From positions 48,169 to 112,168 of the forward strand of contig JALOBY010000001.1 of NCBI GenBank assembly GCA_023228045.1: DNA of 64,000 nucleotides, in the 5' to 3' direction. The translations under genes and the position numbers were made by a program. Source of the DNA: Endomicrobiales bacterium. GTDB taxonomy: Bacteria > Elusimicrobiota > Endomicrobiia > Endomicrobiales > JALOBY01. The notes under the pieces were generated by a model that had not been told where the DNA came from, made no database searches, and was given only the letters and a program-made list of their open reading frames with translations. Shown here piece after piece: positions 9,423 through 17,771 of the stretch. Numbering within the stretch: position 1 is the stretch's first letter; the number at the start of each line of letters is the position of its first letter.

Positions 9423-10676
9423 TTACTTAAGCTGCTTTTTGGCTGAGTTAATTATCTTTTCGGCTGTTTTTGCGCCAATACCCTGAAAAGCTGTTAGTTC
9501 ATCTACACTGGAGTTCGCAAGTTTTTCAATATTTGCATACCCTGCTTTTATAAGTATTTCAGCAGTTTTAGGACCTATACCTTCAATACTTGTAAGCTCC
9601 TGTGCCGATGTTGCAATCCTCTGTAATGACTCTGCATGGCGCTGCCCTTCCGACTTTATATCAATATGCCAGCCGGTAAGCTTTGCGGCAAGGCGCACAT
9701 TATGCCCATTTTTGCCAATGGCAAGCGAAAGCATATCATCGGAAACAATAACTTCCGCGCTTTTATTTTCTGGTGAAATTATATTAACACTAAGCACTTT
9801 TGCGGGTGAAAGTGCCGATGCAATGAACTTTATTGGGTCGGTTGAAAAAGGAACTAAATCTATCCTTTCACCGTGCAATTCATCTATTATTGGCTTAACT
9901 CGCGCACCCTTAACGCCTACACAAGCACCAACAGGGTCAACTTTTGAGTTGTTTGAAACAACAACAACTTTGGACCTCAATCCCGGCTCGCGCACAATAT
10001 TTACAACGTCAACTAACTTTTCATAAATTTCTGGAACCTCAACTTCAAAAAGGCGCTTTACCATATCGCTATGAGAACGAGAAAGCACAACAACAGGACC
10101 GCGTGGTGTTTTATCAACACGCACAACCAAAGCTCTTATATGGTTGCCAATTGTAAAACGCTCCCTCGGAACCTGCTCAGAAATTGGCAATATAGCCTCA
10201 ATTTTATTTAAATCAACCACAATGCTTCTATTCGCAAAACGCCAAACAACACCACTAACAAGCTGGCCTGTTTTTTTAGTGTATTCTTCAAACAGTTTAT
10301 CTCTTTCTGCCTCGCGTATTTTTTGCACAATCACCTGTTTTGCAGTTTGGGCGGCAATTCTTGAAAAATCTTCTGTATCTAATGGAATTCTTATTTCATC
10401 GCCTTCTTTAGCATTTGGTGAAATTTTCTTAGCTTCCGCTAAATCTATCTCAAGCATTGAATTATTAACAATCGCAACCACGGTTTTTATAACATTTGCC
10501 GAGAGGCGAGATGTTTCTGTATCTACCTTTGCTTCAACATTAACATTTTTGCCAACATGCTTTTTATACGCGGAAACAAGAGAACTTTCAATTACCGCGA
10601 TAATATCTTCTTTTTTTATGTTACTTTCCTGTTCAATTCTTTGCAATGCGTCTAACAACTCATTTCTTTCCGACAT
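9423..10676 (-). CDS. nusA: Transcription termination/antitermination factor NusA
   Basis: This 417-residue RNA polymerase-binding factor has the expected order of domains. These are an N-terminal polymerase-binding domain (to about residue 130), an S1 domain (about 135-200) and two KH domains (about 200-345, including GACVGVKGARVKPIIDEL and AIGKNGHNVRLAAKLTGW). The C-terminal stretch holds two helix-hairpin-helix repeats, IEGIGPKTAEILIKAGY and FQGIGAKTAEKIINSA, resembling the acidic-repeat or HhH tails of some NusA proteins. It lies between rimP and infB. Confidence 0.97.
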   Translation of the reverse strand: MSERNELLDALQRIEQESNIKKEDIIAVIESSLVSAYKKHVGKNVNVEAKVDTETSRLSANVIKTVVAIVNNSMLEIDLAEAKKISPNAKEGDEIRIPLDTEDFSRIAAQTAKQVIVQKIREAERDKLFEEYTKKTGQLVSGVVWRFANRSIVVDLNKIEAILPISEQVPRERFTIGNHIRALVVRVDKTPRGPVVVLSRSHSDMVKRLFEVEVPEIYEKLVDVVNIVREPGLRSKVVVVSNNSKVDPVGACVGVKGARVKPIIDELHGERIDLVPFSTDPIKFIASALSPAKVLSVNIISPENKSAEVIVSDDMLSLAIGKNGHNVRLAAKLTGWHIDIKSEGQRHAESLQRIATSAQELTSIEGIGPKTAEILIKAGYANIEKLANSSVDELTAFQGIGAKTAEKIINSAKKQLK

Positions 10677-10710
10677 ACTCCCTCCAAATAAATATTCTTT
10701 ATTATTTAAT

Positions 10711-11166
10711 TTAATCTAACTCTGGTGCAATACGAGCTTTGTAAACATTGCTAAAAGCAATGAGCGCCTTTTTCCCTGTAACATCATCTATCTCAAGTGT
10801 CCCATTATTAAACGACAATAACTTACCGCTAAAATTTCTCTGATTATCAAATGTTTGATGTGTTGTAACGCGCACACCCTTGCCAACAAATTTAATAAAG
10901 TCCTTCTCTTTCTTTAAAACTCTGTCTATCCCGGGTGAAGATATCTCAAGCATATAATTACCAAGCGATGGAAACTCTGCATCCAAAAAAGTGCCAAGTT
11001 CTCTGCTTAAAGCAGCGCAGTCATCAAGTTTTACTCCGCCTTCCTTATCAATAAAAACCCTTAACACACGCCTGCCAAACTCAGAAACATTTTGTATGTC
11101 AACAAGCTCTATTGCAAAGCGTGCAACAAACTCTTCAACTTTTTTTTCAATATCAATGTTTAACAT
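10711..11166 (-). CDS. rimP: Ribosome maturation factor RimP
   Basis: This 151-residue protein helps mature the 30S subunit. The N-terminal domain contains LRVFIDKEGGVKLDDCAALS near residues 44-63. This is followed by ELGTFLDAEFPSLGNYMLEI and SSPGIDRVLKKEKDF, the classic RimP pattern. It begins the rimP-nusA-infB operon; a promoter-like sequence and a hairpin lie just upstream. No strong ribosome-binding site is seen. Confidence 0.95.
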   Translation of the reverse strand: MLNIDIEKKVEEFVARFAIELVDIQNVSEFGRRVLRVFIDKEGGVKLDDCAALSRELGTFLDAEFPSLGNYMLEISSPGIDRVLKKEKDFIKFVGKGVRVTTHQTFDNQRNFSGKLLSFNNGTLEIDDVTGKKALIAFSNVYKARIAPELD

Positions 11167-11184
11167 AAAACCCCGAATTCTTGT

Positions 11185-11216
11185 AAAAAAATAAGAGTGG
11201 CAAACTCCCCACTCTT
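11185..11216 (-). terminator. Hairpin terminator/attenuator upstream of rimP
   Basis: On the minus strand AAGAGTGG pairs perfectly with CCACTCTT across an eight-base loop and is followed by ATTTTTTT. It would end the transcript of the PorV-like/TPR gene, which stops at 11281. A consensus -10 box lies between that stop and the hairpin, so the hairpin may also sit in the rimP leader as an attenuator. Confidence 0.7.
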
Positions 11217-11222
11217 AAAGTA

Positions 11223-11252
11223 ATTATAGCAAAAGCATTGACTATAAAGCAA
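11223..11252 (-). promoter_or_regulatory. Candidate sigma-70 promoter of the rimP operon
   Basis: TTGCTT and TATAAT are separated by 18 bases on the minus strand. The -10 box is perfect and the -35 box is partial. The predicted start would lie at the edge of the hairpin at 11185-11216. Confidence 0.4.
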
Positions 11253-11280
11253 CAGCAACACAGGTATTTAAACAACAGTT

Positions 11281-13083
11281 TTAGTTTAGCTCTTTTTTTA
11301 CGCGTTCAAGGGCTTTAGTTGCTTTTTCGTGAGCAGGATTTAAGCGCAGTGTTATTTCCCACAAACGAATTGCTTCCGATGCTTTGCCCTGCGCATACAT
11401 AATAAGGCCTTCTTTGTACTTTTTGTCGGCTTCGGCAACATTGACCACCACCTGCTCAGTTTTTGGTACATCAGCCATGTCTTGCTTTTTGCGGGTTTTT
11501 TGCTGTGGTATTGTTTTTGAAAGTTCTTCAATTGACTTTTTAAGTAGCGCAGATGCCTTGTCTTGCCAGATAAGCGCAATATTGCCTTTTAAAGTTTTAC
11601 AATAAACAATAAGTTCTTCCATTTTCTTTACGCATAAAACGAACTCTTTATTTGCAAAATGCTCTTCGCCTTGTTTATATAAACTATTCGTTTGCGCCTG
11701 TTCGTGCGCTTCTTGTTGGGCTAATTGCATATCTGAAAGATGTTTTTTTGCAATTTCTATGTATTTGTTTAGTTCTACACGCTTATTATTTATTTCAAGC
11801 GTTTTATTCCACTGCGAAAGTGCGGTTCGATAATCGCCAGTTTTGTAAGCGATAAACCCTTCAGCATAAGATATTTTTTCAAGATTGGAGCCATCGTATT
11901 TAGCATCTTGCTCCATTGTATTTACAATGTTTTGGTTAATTTCTCTGGCAGGAGCGCACTCCGAATATTCAAGTAATAAACTACAAAATTTTTCATCGGC
12001 ATCAAGGTATTGTTCTGTATGATAGTCGGCTTTTGCTTGGTTGAAAAGTTTCTCCATCTCGGTTTTTCTGGCATTTTCAATTTCTTGTGCTTCTTTATAA
12101 GCCGATTGCGCCTCTTCGTAAAGTTGGGTATCTTTTTTATACTTTTTTTTGCTTTTCTTTTTTTCTTTAGAGCCCCATAGCACAGTTACACCAAAGCGAT
12201 TAAATGCGGCATACTCCAAAAAGTCAATTGCATAATTAAATTGCATAAAACCGATGTTGTAACCAAAACCGGCGTTTATACGATTTTCATTTATGCCACA
12301 TCTTAATAAAAAACTCTCTAAAAATTTATATTCAGAGCCAATGGCAAAAGAACTTTTTTGCTCCTCATTTTTCACATCACAGGAAAAAGCTAGTGTGTCT
12401 GAATTAAACACCTTTTGCAAAACCGGAAATGAAAATACAAAGCCAGCTCTATAAATTTGCGGGTAACGCTCATTGACAGATACAAGCTTAATTGTGGGCT
12501 CAAGCAAGTTTGCCACAGAAGCGCCAACACTAATGGTACTTAAGTTTCCAAAAACCGCGGGACCAGAAAAACTTTTAGATAAGCCCATGTCTAAACCAAC
12601 TGAGCCTGCTTTTTTATCAACAAAATCTAAATAAAAATACTTTAGTGAACATCCTGTTTCCAATGAATACAACTCTTTGATCTTATACGCCACGCTTGCG
12701 GAGCCAAGATATGTATTTGTTTTTATTATTCTTGGCACATCGTTTATGTTTTGCCTTAGCTCAATATCACCACTTGAAAGGTTTGACAACATCAATCCTG
12801 CACGAACACTTTCACTTAGTATAAGAGCAGTAGATAGGTTTGAGTAATTGGTACCGTCAAAAAGTAAAAAATGCGAAAAAACAGCATTGTTTGTATTCAA
12901 CCTTGAAAGCAAAGATGGATTGTAAAAAGCCGAAGAGGCATCATCGCACTGTGCACAAGAGGTTTCTCCCCTGCCATAAGCCGCAACAGACGGCCCATGC
13001 GAAAAAAACGTCGTTCTTTGCGCGGCAGAACCAACGTTTAAAACTATGGATAATGCGAAAAAGACAAACAGAATTTTTTTCAT
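11281..13083 (-). CDS. PorV/PorQ-type outer-membrane protein with C-terminal TPR-like region
   Basis: The protein has about 600 residues. Start at 13083 gives a clean signal peptide (MKKILFVFFALSIVLNVGSA) and overlaps the stop of the upstream gene in an ATGA; a longer reading frame would add only seven unlikely residues. Residues from about 25 to 320 resemble the UPF0164/PorV beta-barrel family: GRGETSCAQCDDASSAFYNP, then alternating strands and a GFGYNIGFMQFNYAIDF hairpin. The rest is a Lys/Glu-rich coiled stretch and TPR-like repeats (YAEGFIAYKTGDYRTALSQW, and YKEGLIMYAQGKASEAIRLW near the end). The barrel likely sits in the outer membrane with the TPR part periplasmic. The fusion is unusual for PorV. 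The function is not established. Confidence 0.7.
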   Translation of the reverse strand: MKKILFVFFALSIVLNVGSAAQRTTFFSHGPSVAAYGRGETSCAQCDDASSAFYNPSLLSRLNTNNAVFSHFLLFDGTNYSNLSTALILSESVRAGLMLSNLSSGDIELRQNINDVPRIIKTNTYLGSASVAYKIKELYSLETGCSLKYFYLDFVDKKAGSVGLDMGLSKSFSGPAVFGNLSTISVGASVANLLEPTIKLVSVNERYPQIYRAGFVFSFPVLQKVFNSDTLAFSCDVKNEEQKSSFAIGSEYKFLESFLLRCGINENRINAGFGYNIGFMQFNYAIDFLEYAAFNRFGVTVLWGSKEKKKSKKKYKKDTQLYEEAQSAYKEAQEIENARKTEMEKLFNQAKADYHTEQYLDADEKFCSLLLEYSECAPAREINQNIVNTMEQDAKYDGSNLEKISYAEGFIAYKTGDYRTALSQWNKTLEINNKRVELNKYIEIAKKHLSDMQLAQQEAHEQAQTNSLYKQGEEHFANKEFVLCVKKMEELIVYCKTLKGNIALIWQDKASALLKKSIEELSKTIPQQKTRKKQDMADVPKTEQVVVNVAEADKKYKEGLIMYAQGKASEAIRLWEITLRLNPAHEKATKALERVKKELN

Positions 13084-14216
13084 TTCATTATTAGTAAGCG
13101 GCAAGTATCTTTATCTTCTTTTGAACCGTAAAGTTTTTTAATTACACAAACATAGCTGCCATTATATAGAACTGAGCCGGAGTCATCTGTACCGTTATAT
13201 TCAATTTCATTTATTCCAGAAGGCAGGTTGTCTAAGGTGCGTTGCCAAACCAAATCGCCAAACTCGCTATAAATACTAATTGAAGCACTACCATTTTGCG
13301 ACATATCAACAACAATGTGTGTTTTATCGGTTGAAGGGTTAAACGGGTTTGGGTAATTAAAACTGCGCTTTATCGTAGCTATGGTTGTAAATGAATACTT
13401 TTTACTGAGTGAGCTTGCGCCGTAGTTATCAATTGCTTCAACCTGCCAAAAGTATTGTGTGCCATAATCAAGCGACTTCAATGTAAACTCAGTTAGCGGC
13501 CCTTCGTATATTTGGCTAAGCAATGAACTGTCTTTTCCAAAAAACAACCTGTATGTAACATTTGAACCTTCTGGGTCTTGCGCAAGCCACTTTAGTGTTA
13601 GCAAACCATTTGAAACAAACGCATTATCGGACAAACCATTATTTACAAATCCACTAGGCCTTTCTGTTATGGCAAATGAGCTTGCCACAAGGTCGTAAGT
13701 TCCGGGGTATTGGGCATTTGTTGCAGAATAATAATACCAATATAAGCCGGGTGTTAAATCTGCTTCTTTAGAGTATTGCAACGCGCCATTTGTGGAATTT
13801 TTAAAATCAAGGGTGAGAGTTGTTTTCTGCGCAGAACCATCTTTCCAATAGCAGACCAAAGGGTAACCTAAAGATGGAATGTTGCCATAAGGGTCTGTAT
13901 AATTTAATGAAAATGTTGCCTTATTTTCTGAGGGAATGCAGAAGAAGTATGCACTGTGCGCACGGCTAACTAACTGTGGGCTTTCAAAAGCAACAAAGTC
14001 GACAAAATTGAAAAAACCTGTTTGTATTTCAAAACCATCAGGGTGGCTTTTTAGCTCACAAGAAGAATCTGCGTTGTACAAATCGACACTAACGGAGGCA
14101 GAAGATGGAAACAAAGAACAAGGAGCTATCGCAGTGAAGGCCTCAAACCCAAAACCACTTGATAAATCACACTGTCCTATTTGAGCAAATATAAGTAGAA
14201 AAAGCACGGCAAGCAA
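13080..14216 (-). CDS. Secreted protein with fibronectin III-like and C-terminal FlgD-type (YPNPFNP) domain
   Basis: The protein has about 378 residues. A hydrophobic N-terminus (LAVLFLLIFAQIGQ) acts as a signal peptide. A beta-rich region follows, then a fibronectin III-like module (about residues 190-275, with YGTQYFWQVEAIDNYGASS). The C-terminal 95 residues begin with NYPNPFNPSTDKTHI and end NGSYVCVIKK. This is the FlgD-like Ig fold often found at the end of secreted proteins and used as a type IX-like sorting domain in some phyla. The listed start is a TTG without an ideal ribosome-binding site; an ATT at 14228 is better placed (see findings). It is translationally coupled to the PorV-like gene. 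Confidence 0.65.
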   Translation of the reverse strand: MLAVLFLLIFAQIGQCDLSSGFGFEAFTAIAPCSLFPSSASVSVDLYNADSSCELKSHPDGFEIQTGFFNFVDFVAFESPQLVSRAHSAYFFCIPSENKATFSLNYTDPYGNIPSLGYPLVCYWKDGSAQKTTLTLDFKNSTNGALQYSKEADLTPGLYWYYYSATNAQYPGTYDLVASSFAITERPSGFVNNGLSDNAFVSNGLLTLKWLAQDPEGSNVTYRLFFGKDSSLLSQIYEGPLTEFTLKSLDYGTQYFWQVEAIDNYGASSLSKKYSFTTIATIKRSFNYPNPFNPSTDKTHIVVDMSQNGSASISIYSEFGDLVWQRTLDNLPSGINEIEYNGTDDSGSVLYNGSYVCVIKKLYGSKEDKDTCRLLIMK

Positions 14217-14222
14217 TGTTTT

Positions 14223-14235
14223 TTGAATTATTGCA
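14223..14235. repeat. Direct repeat copy 1, TTGAATTATTGCA
   Basis: This 13-bp sequence is repeated exactly at 15563-15575, on the other side of the TPR gene. Beyond the repeat both copies continue with CCT and GTAG, with small gaps. The second copy includes the proS stop codon. Confidence 0.6.
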
Positions 14236-14294
14236 TCCTTTGTAGATTATTTTCTAATTTCATATACAATAACACTACACCTAAAAAATATTTT

Positions 14295-15488
14295 TTACTT
14301 CCAACTTATTCCATTTTCTTTTAGGTATTGCTGCGCTTTTTCGTGTCCAAGGTTAGCAGCTTGCTTATAGCAATCAATTGCTTTGACCTGATCTCCTTTT
14401 TCGCCATAAGCAACACCCATATTTGCGTAGGCGTCAGAGTATTTTGGACTGATGTTTATGGCTTTTTCATACTGTTCAATTGCTTTACCATACTCTTTTT
14501 TATTTATATAAGCCGTACCCATATTATTGTAAACTTCAGAAAAATTTGGATTTATTTTTATTGCTTCTATATAGAGTTTAATTGCTTTATTGTAATCACC
14601 TTTGTAATGATATGCAAGACCCATTTTAAAATACGTTATAGAATCTTTTGGATTGATGTTTATTGCTTTTTTATACTGCTGAACTGCTTTGTCATTCAAT
14701 TTTTGGGCAATATAAACATCGCCCATATTGCTATATGCATCAGAATATTTTGGATTTATACTTATTGCCTTATTATACTGCTCAATTGCTTTGTCGAAAT
14801 TCCCTGCTTTACCATAAGCAATACCCATATTATTGTATATCTCGGAACTTTTTGGATTTACCTCTATTGCTTTCTCATACTGTTTAATTGCTTTGTCATA
14901 CAACCCTTTGGCAACATAAGCAAGACCAATGCCTGCATATGTTTGGAAATATTTTGGATTTACGCTTATTGCTTTTTCATATTGCTCAATCGCTTTATCA
15001 TAATCACCTTTTAAGTAATAAATAACTCCTAAATTATTAAAGGCCTCAACAAATTTTGAATTTATACTTATACCTTTCGCATAGCATTCAATTGCTTTGT
15101 CAAAATTCCCTGTTTTTCCATAAGAAACACCCATATTATAATAGGCCTCAGAATATTTTGAATTGATGCTTACAGCTTTTTGATACTGTTCAATAGCTTT
15201 TTCCATATTGCCCATTTTGTCATAAGCAATACCCATATTATAATAAGCCTCAGAATACTTTGGATTAATGCTTACAGCTTTTTCGTATTCTTTAATTGCC
15301 TTTTCAATACTACCTGATTCATCATAAGTAACACCCATATTGTAGTAGGCCTCATAATCTTTTGCATTAATGTTTATTGCCTTCTCAAAGCGTTGAGTTG
15401 CTTTGTCTATATTGTCCGTTTCACCATAAGCGACACTAATCATAATGCACAACAACATCATTACAATTCCAATTTTGAAAAACTTCAT
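14295..15488 (-). CDS. Exported tetratricopeptide-repeat protein
   Basis: The protein has 397 residues. A signal peptide (MKFFKIGIVMMLLCIMISVA) is followed by about ten nearly identical 34-residue TPR units of the form YNMGxAYxxxGxxxKAIxxY-EKAIxINPKYSE. The regular repeats give the DNA a 102-bp period. The last unit is followed by CYKQAANLGHEKAQQYLKENGI, which resembles a Sel1-like variant. TPR arrays bind proteins; the partner here is unknown, but the adjacent outer-membrane gene with TPR repeats suggests an envelope role. AAAGGAATTTATAA precedes the ATG. It is bracketed by a 13-bp direct repeat and appears inserted behind proS. Confidence 0.85.
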   Translation of the reverse strand: MKFFKIGIVMMLLCIMISVAYGETDNIDKATQRFEKAININAKDYEAYYNMGVTYDESGSIEKAIKEYEKAVSINPKYSEAYYNMGIAYDKMGNMEKAIEQYQKAVSINSKYSEAYYNMGVSYGKTGNFDKAIECYAKGISINSKFVEAFNNLGVIYYLKGDYDKAIEQYEKAISVNPKYFQTYAGIGLAYVAKGLYDKAIKQYEKAIEVNPKSSEIYNNMGIAYGKAGNFDKAIEQYNKAISINPKYSDAYSNMGDVYIAQKLNDKAVQQYKKAININPKDSITYFKMGLAYHYKGDYNKAIKLYIEAIKINPNFSEVYNNMGTAYINKKEYGKAIEQYEKAINISPKYSDAYANMGVAYGEKGDQVKAIDCYKQAANLGHEKAQQYLKENGISWK

Positions 15489-15562
15489 TTATAAATTCCT
15501 TTACTATGTTGTTTTAAGTATTGCAGACAAAATAAATGCTTTGACACACCACTAAAACGCTA

Positions 15563-15575
15563 TTGAATTATTGCA
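15563..15575. repeat. Direct repeat copy 2, TTGAATTATTGCA (proS 3' end)
   Basis: Exact second copy of the 13-bp repeat at 14223-14235. On the minus strand it reads through the last proS codon and stop (GTG CAA TAA). This suggests that the other copy is a duplicated proS 3' end. Confidence 0.6.
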
Positions 15576-17292
15576 CCTGTAGTAATTTATTTTTTAATTT
15601 TAATATAGTGGCAATTGCGTCTTGGCTTGAAACAAGCATAACTTCACCTGAATGCCTTAGTTTTATTTCTATTTTGTCGTCTTTTAGGTTTTTTTCACTT
15701 ACTACTACTTTTATTGAAATACCAACCAAATCGGCATCTTTAAATTTAACACCGGCCCGCTCTGCTCTATCATCAATTAATACATCTACACCAAGTTTTT
15801 GCAAATTTTTATAGAGGGTTTCGGCAACTTCTGCGGTTTTTGGCTCGTCAATGTTTACAGGTATAACAACAACCTCAAATGAGGCAAGAGCAATTGGCCA
15901 CTTTATGCCGTTTTCATCATGGGATTGTTCAATGGTTGCAGCAACAATTCTTGAAACTCCTATGCCGTAACAGCCCATTATACTTACTGTTTCTTTGCCT
16001 TCTTTGTTTAAATATTGCGCGTTCATAGCTTTTGAGTATTTTGTTCCAAGTTTAAATGTGTGCCCCACCTCTATGCCGCGGCAAAACTTAAGCTCTTTGC
16101 CGCAAGTTGCGCAATAATCATTATGTTTTACTTTTCTTATATCGGCAACTATGTCTGCACTAAAATCTCTGCCATAGTTTATGCCTGTAAGGTGATAATC
16201 TGTTTTATTTGCGCCTGATACCGCGTTTAACATACCACAAATAGCATTATCTGCCACTATTTTTACTTGTTTTTTTAAACCGACCGCCGGACCCGCAAAA
16301 CCCCGTGTCGCACCACTTACCTCTTCTATAACGCTATCTTTTGCAAGCACAATTTCATTTGCCCCAAGCAAGTTTTGTAATTTATTCTCATTTATTTCAC
16401 AGTCGCCACGCACTAAAGCAATTACTGGTGTGCCATCTGCAACATAAATTAGCGTTTTAATAAAGTTGTCTTCTCGTTTACCTATTAGTTTGCTAACCGA
16501 AACAACACTGCCAACACCCGGGGTATGAACTTCTTTTAGCGCATCCATTTTATCTGATAATGGTACTTTTTTTGTTATTTTAAATACTGCTTTTTCGGTG
16601 TTTGCACCATAGCCGCAATCGCAAAAAACAATTTCTTCTTCACCTGTATCGGCTATTACCATAAATTCATGCGAAAAACTGCCGCCTATCGCACCGCTTG
16701 TTGCCTCTACCGCTCTAAACGAAAACCCACAACGAGCACAAATTCTTTTGTAAGCATCAAAAACTATTTTATAATACTCGTCAGCATTTTTTTCGTCCGC
16801 ATGAAATGAGTAAGCATCTTTCATATAAAACTCTCTGGCGCGCATTACGCCAAAACGAGGCCGTATTTCGTCGCGAAACTTTGTACCAAACTGGTAAAGC
16901 ATCATTGGAAGTTGCCTGTATGAACGAATTTCGTTTCTTGCAAGTGCTGTTACTGCTTCTTCGTGAGTTGGGCCAAGGCAAAAGAGAGAATCTTTTCTAT
17001 CGGAAATTCTAAATAGTTCTTTTCCGTAAATTGCCCAGCGGCCTGTTTCTTCCCACAGTTCTTTTGGCAACATTATTGGGAATAAAACTTCATTGCCGTC
17101 TATAGAGTTCATTTCTTCACGAATAATATTTTCAACTTTTTTTAATACTTTTAAACCAATTGGCAACCATTCATAAATGCCTGAAGCAACTTTTCGTATC
17201 ATTCCGGCCCTAAACATTAGCTTTGCGGATATTACATCGGCATCCGAGGGTGCTTCCCTTAATGTTGGAAGAAACAACTTTGAGTAACGCAT
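15568..17292 (-). CDS. proS: Prolyl-tRNA synthetase
   Basis: This 574-residue class II aminoacyl-tRNA synthetase is of the bacterial type, with an editing insertion. Motif 1 and 2 regions are visible: GIYEWLPIGLKVLKKVENII near residues 38-57 and the TKFRDEIRPRFGVMRAREFYM stretch near 135-156. The insertion domain lies at about residues 225-385. The motif 3 region GCYGIGVSRIVAATIEQ is near residue 440. The anticodon-binding domain ends the protein. The CDS is complete. It is the last of the rpsB-to-proS housekeeping run; greA lies just upstream. Confidence 0.98.
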   Translation of the reverse strand: MRYSKLFLPTLREAPSDADVISAKLMFRAGMIRKVASGIYEWLPIGLKVLKKVENIIREEMNSIDGNEVLFPIMLPKELWEETGRWAIYGKELFRISDRKDSLFCLGPTHEEAVTALARNEIRSYRQLPMMLYQFGTKFRDEIRPRFGVMRAREFYMKDAYSFHADEKNADEYYKIVFDAYKRICARCGFSFRAVEATSGAIGGSFSHEFMVIADTGEEEIVFCDCGYGANTEKAVFKITKKVPLSDKMDALKEVHTPGVGSVVSVSKLIGKREDNFIKTLIYVADGTPVIALVRGDCEINENKLQNLLGANEIVLAKDSVIEEVSGATRGFAGPAVGLKKQVKIVADNAICGMLNAVSGANKTDYHLTGINYGRDFSADIVADIRKVKHNDYCATCGKELKFCRGIEVGHTFKLGTKYSKAMNAQYLNKEGKETVSIMGCYGIGVSRIVAATIEQSHDENGIKWPIALASFEVVVIPVNIDEPKTAEVAETLYKNLQKLGVDVLIDDRAERAGVKFKDADLVGISIKVVVSEKNLKDDKIEIKLRHSGEVMLVSSQDAIATILKLKNKLLQVQ

Positions 17293-17303
17293 TTTTGCTC
17301 CAA

Positions 17304-17771
17304 TTATCGTGAAATTTTTATTATTGTTACATCAAACTGATTAGTTGGCAATTTTACAGTTACTTTATCGCCTTTTGCATGGCCCATTAACGCCTGACCA
17401 AATGGTGACTGCATTGAAATTTTGCCGTTTGTTGGGTCGGCTTCTTCAACATCTACAAGTGTGTAGGTAAATTCATCACCATCGGAATCTTTAACACATA
17501 CAGTTGCACCAATATAAACCGTCTCGGTACTTATCTGCGATTCATCTATAATTCTAGAGTTGCCAAGTTTGCCCTCTAATTCCCCAATACGGCGCATAAG
17601 GTTTGTGAGAGATTCTTTTGCAGCATGGTATTCGGCATTTTCACGCAAGTCGCCGTGTTCGCGGGCCCGTTCAATTTCAAGTGTTATGGTGGGCTTTCTT
17701 TCTTTTAAGCGATGAAGTTCCTCCACAAGGTTTTTGTAACCATCTTTTGTTAAGTAAATTTGATTAGCCAT
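17304..17771 (-). CDS. greA: Transcript cleavage factor GreA
   Basis: This 155-residue factor reactivates backtracked RNA polymerase. The N-terminal coiled coil contains LTKDGYKNLVEELHRLKERK and the acidic-tip region HGDLRENAEYHAAKE near residues 38-52. The C-terminal FKBP-like domain ends with SPFGQALMGHAKGDKVTV. I chose the ATG at 17771 because GGAGAA precedes it and because family members start MANQIYLT; an upstream start at 17795 would add eight non-family residues. The ATG lies inside the ispG stop region. Confidence 0.96.
   Translation of the reverse strand: MANQIYLTKDGYKNLVEELHRLKERKPTITLEIERAREHGDLRENAEYHAAKESLTNLMRRIGELEGKLGNSRIIDESQISTETVYIGATVCVKDSDGDEFTYTLVDVEEADPTNGKISMQSPFGQALMGHAKGDKVTVKLPTNQFDVTIIKISR

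Noticed and set aside
14328..15014. 228-codon plus-strand frame
   Set aside because: It is antisense to the TPR gene and repeats with its 102-bp period. Its Phe/Ile/Cys/Tyr-rich product is a by-product of the repeat.
14295..15488. Possible CRISPR or satellite array (102-bp period)
   Set aside because: The period equals 34 codons and the frame is open throughout with TPR consensus residues, so it is coding repeats.
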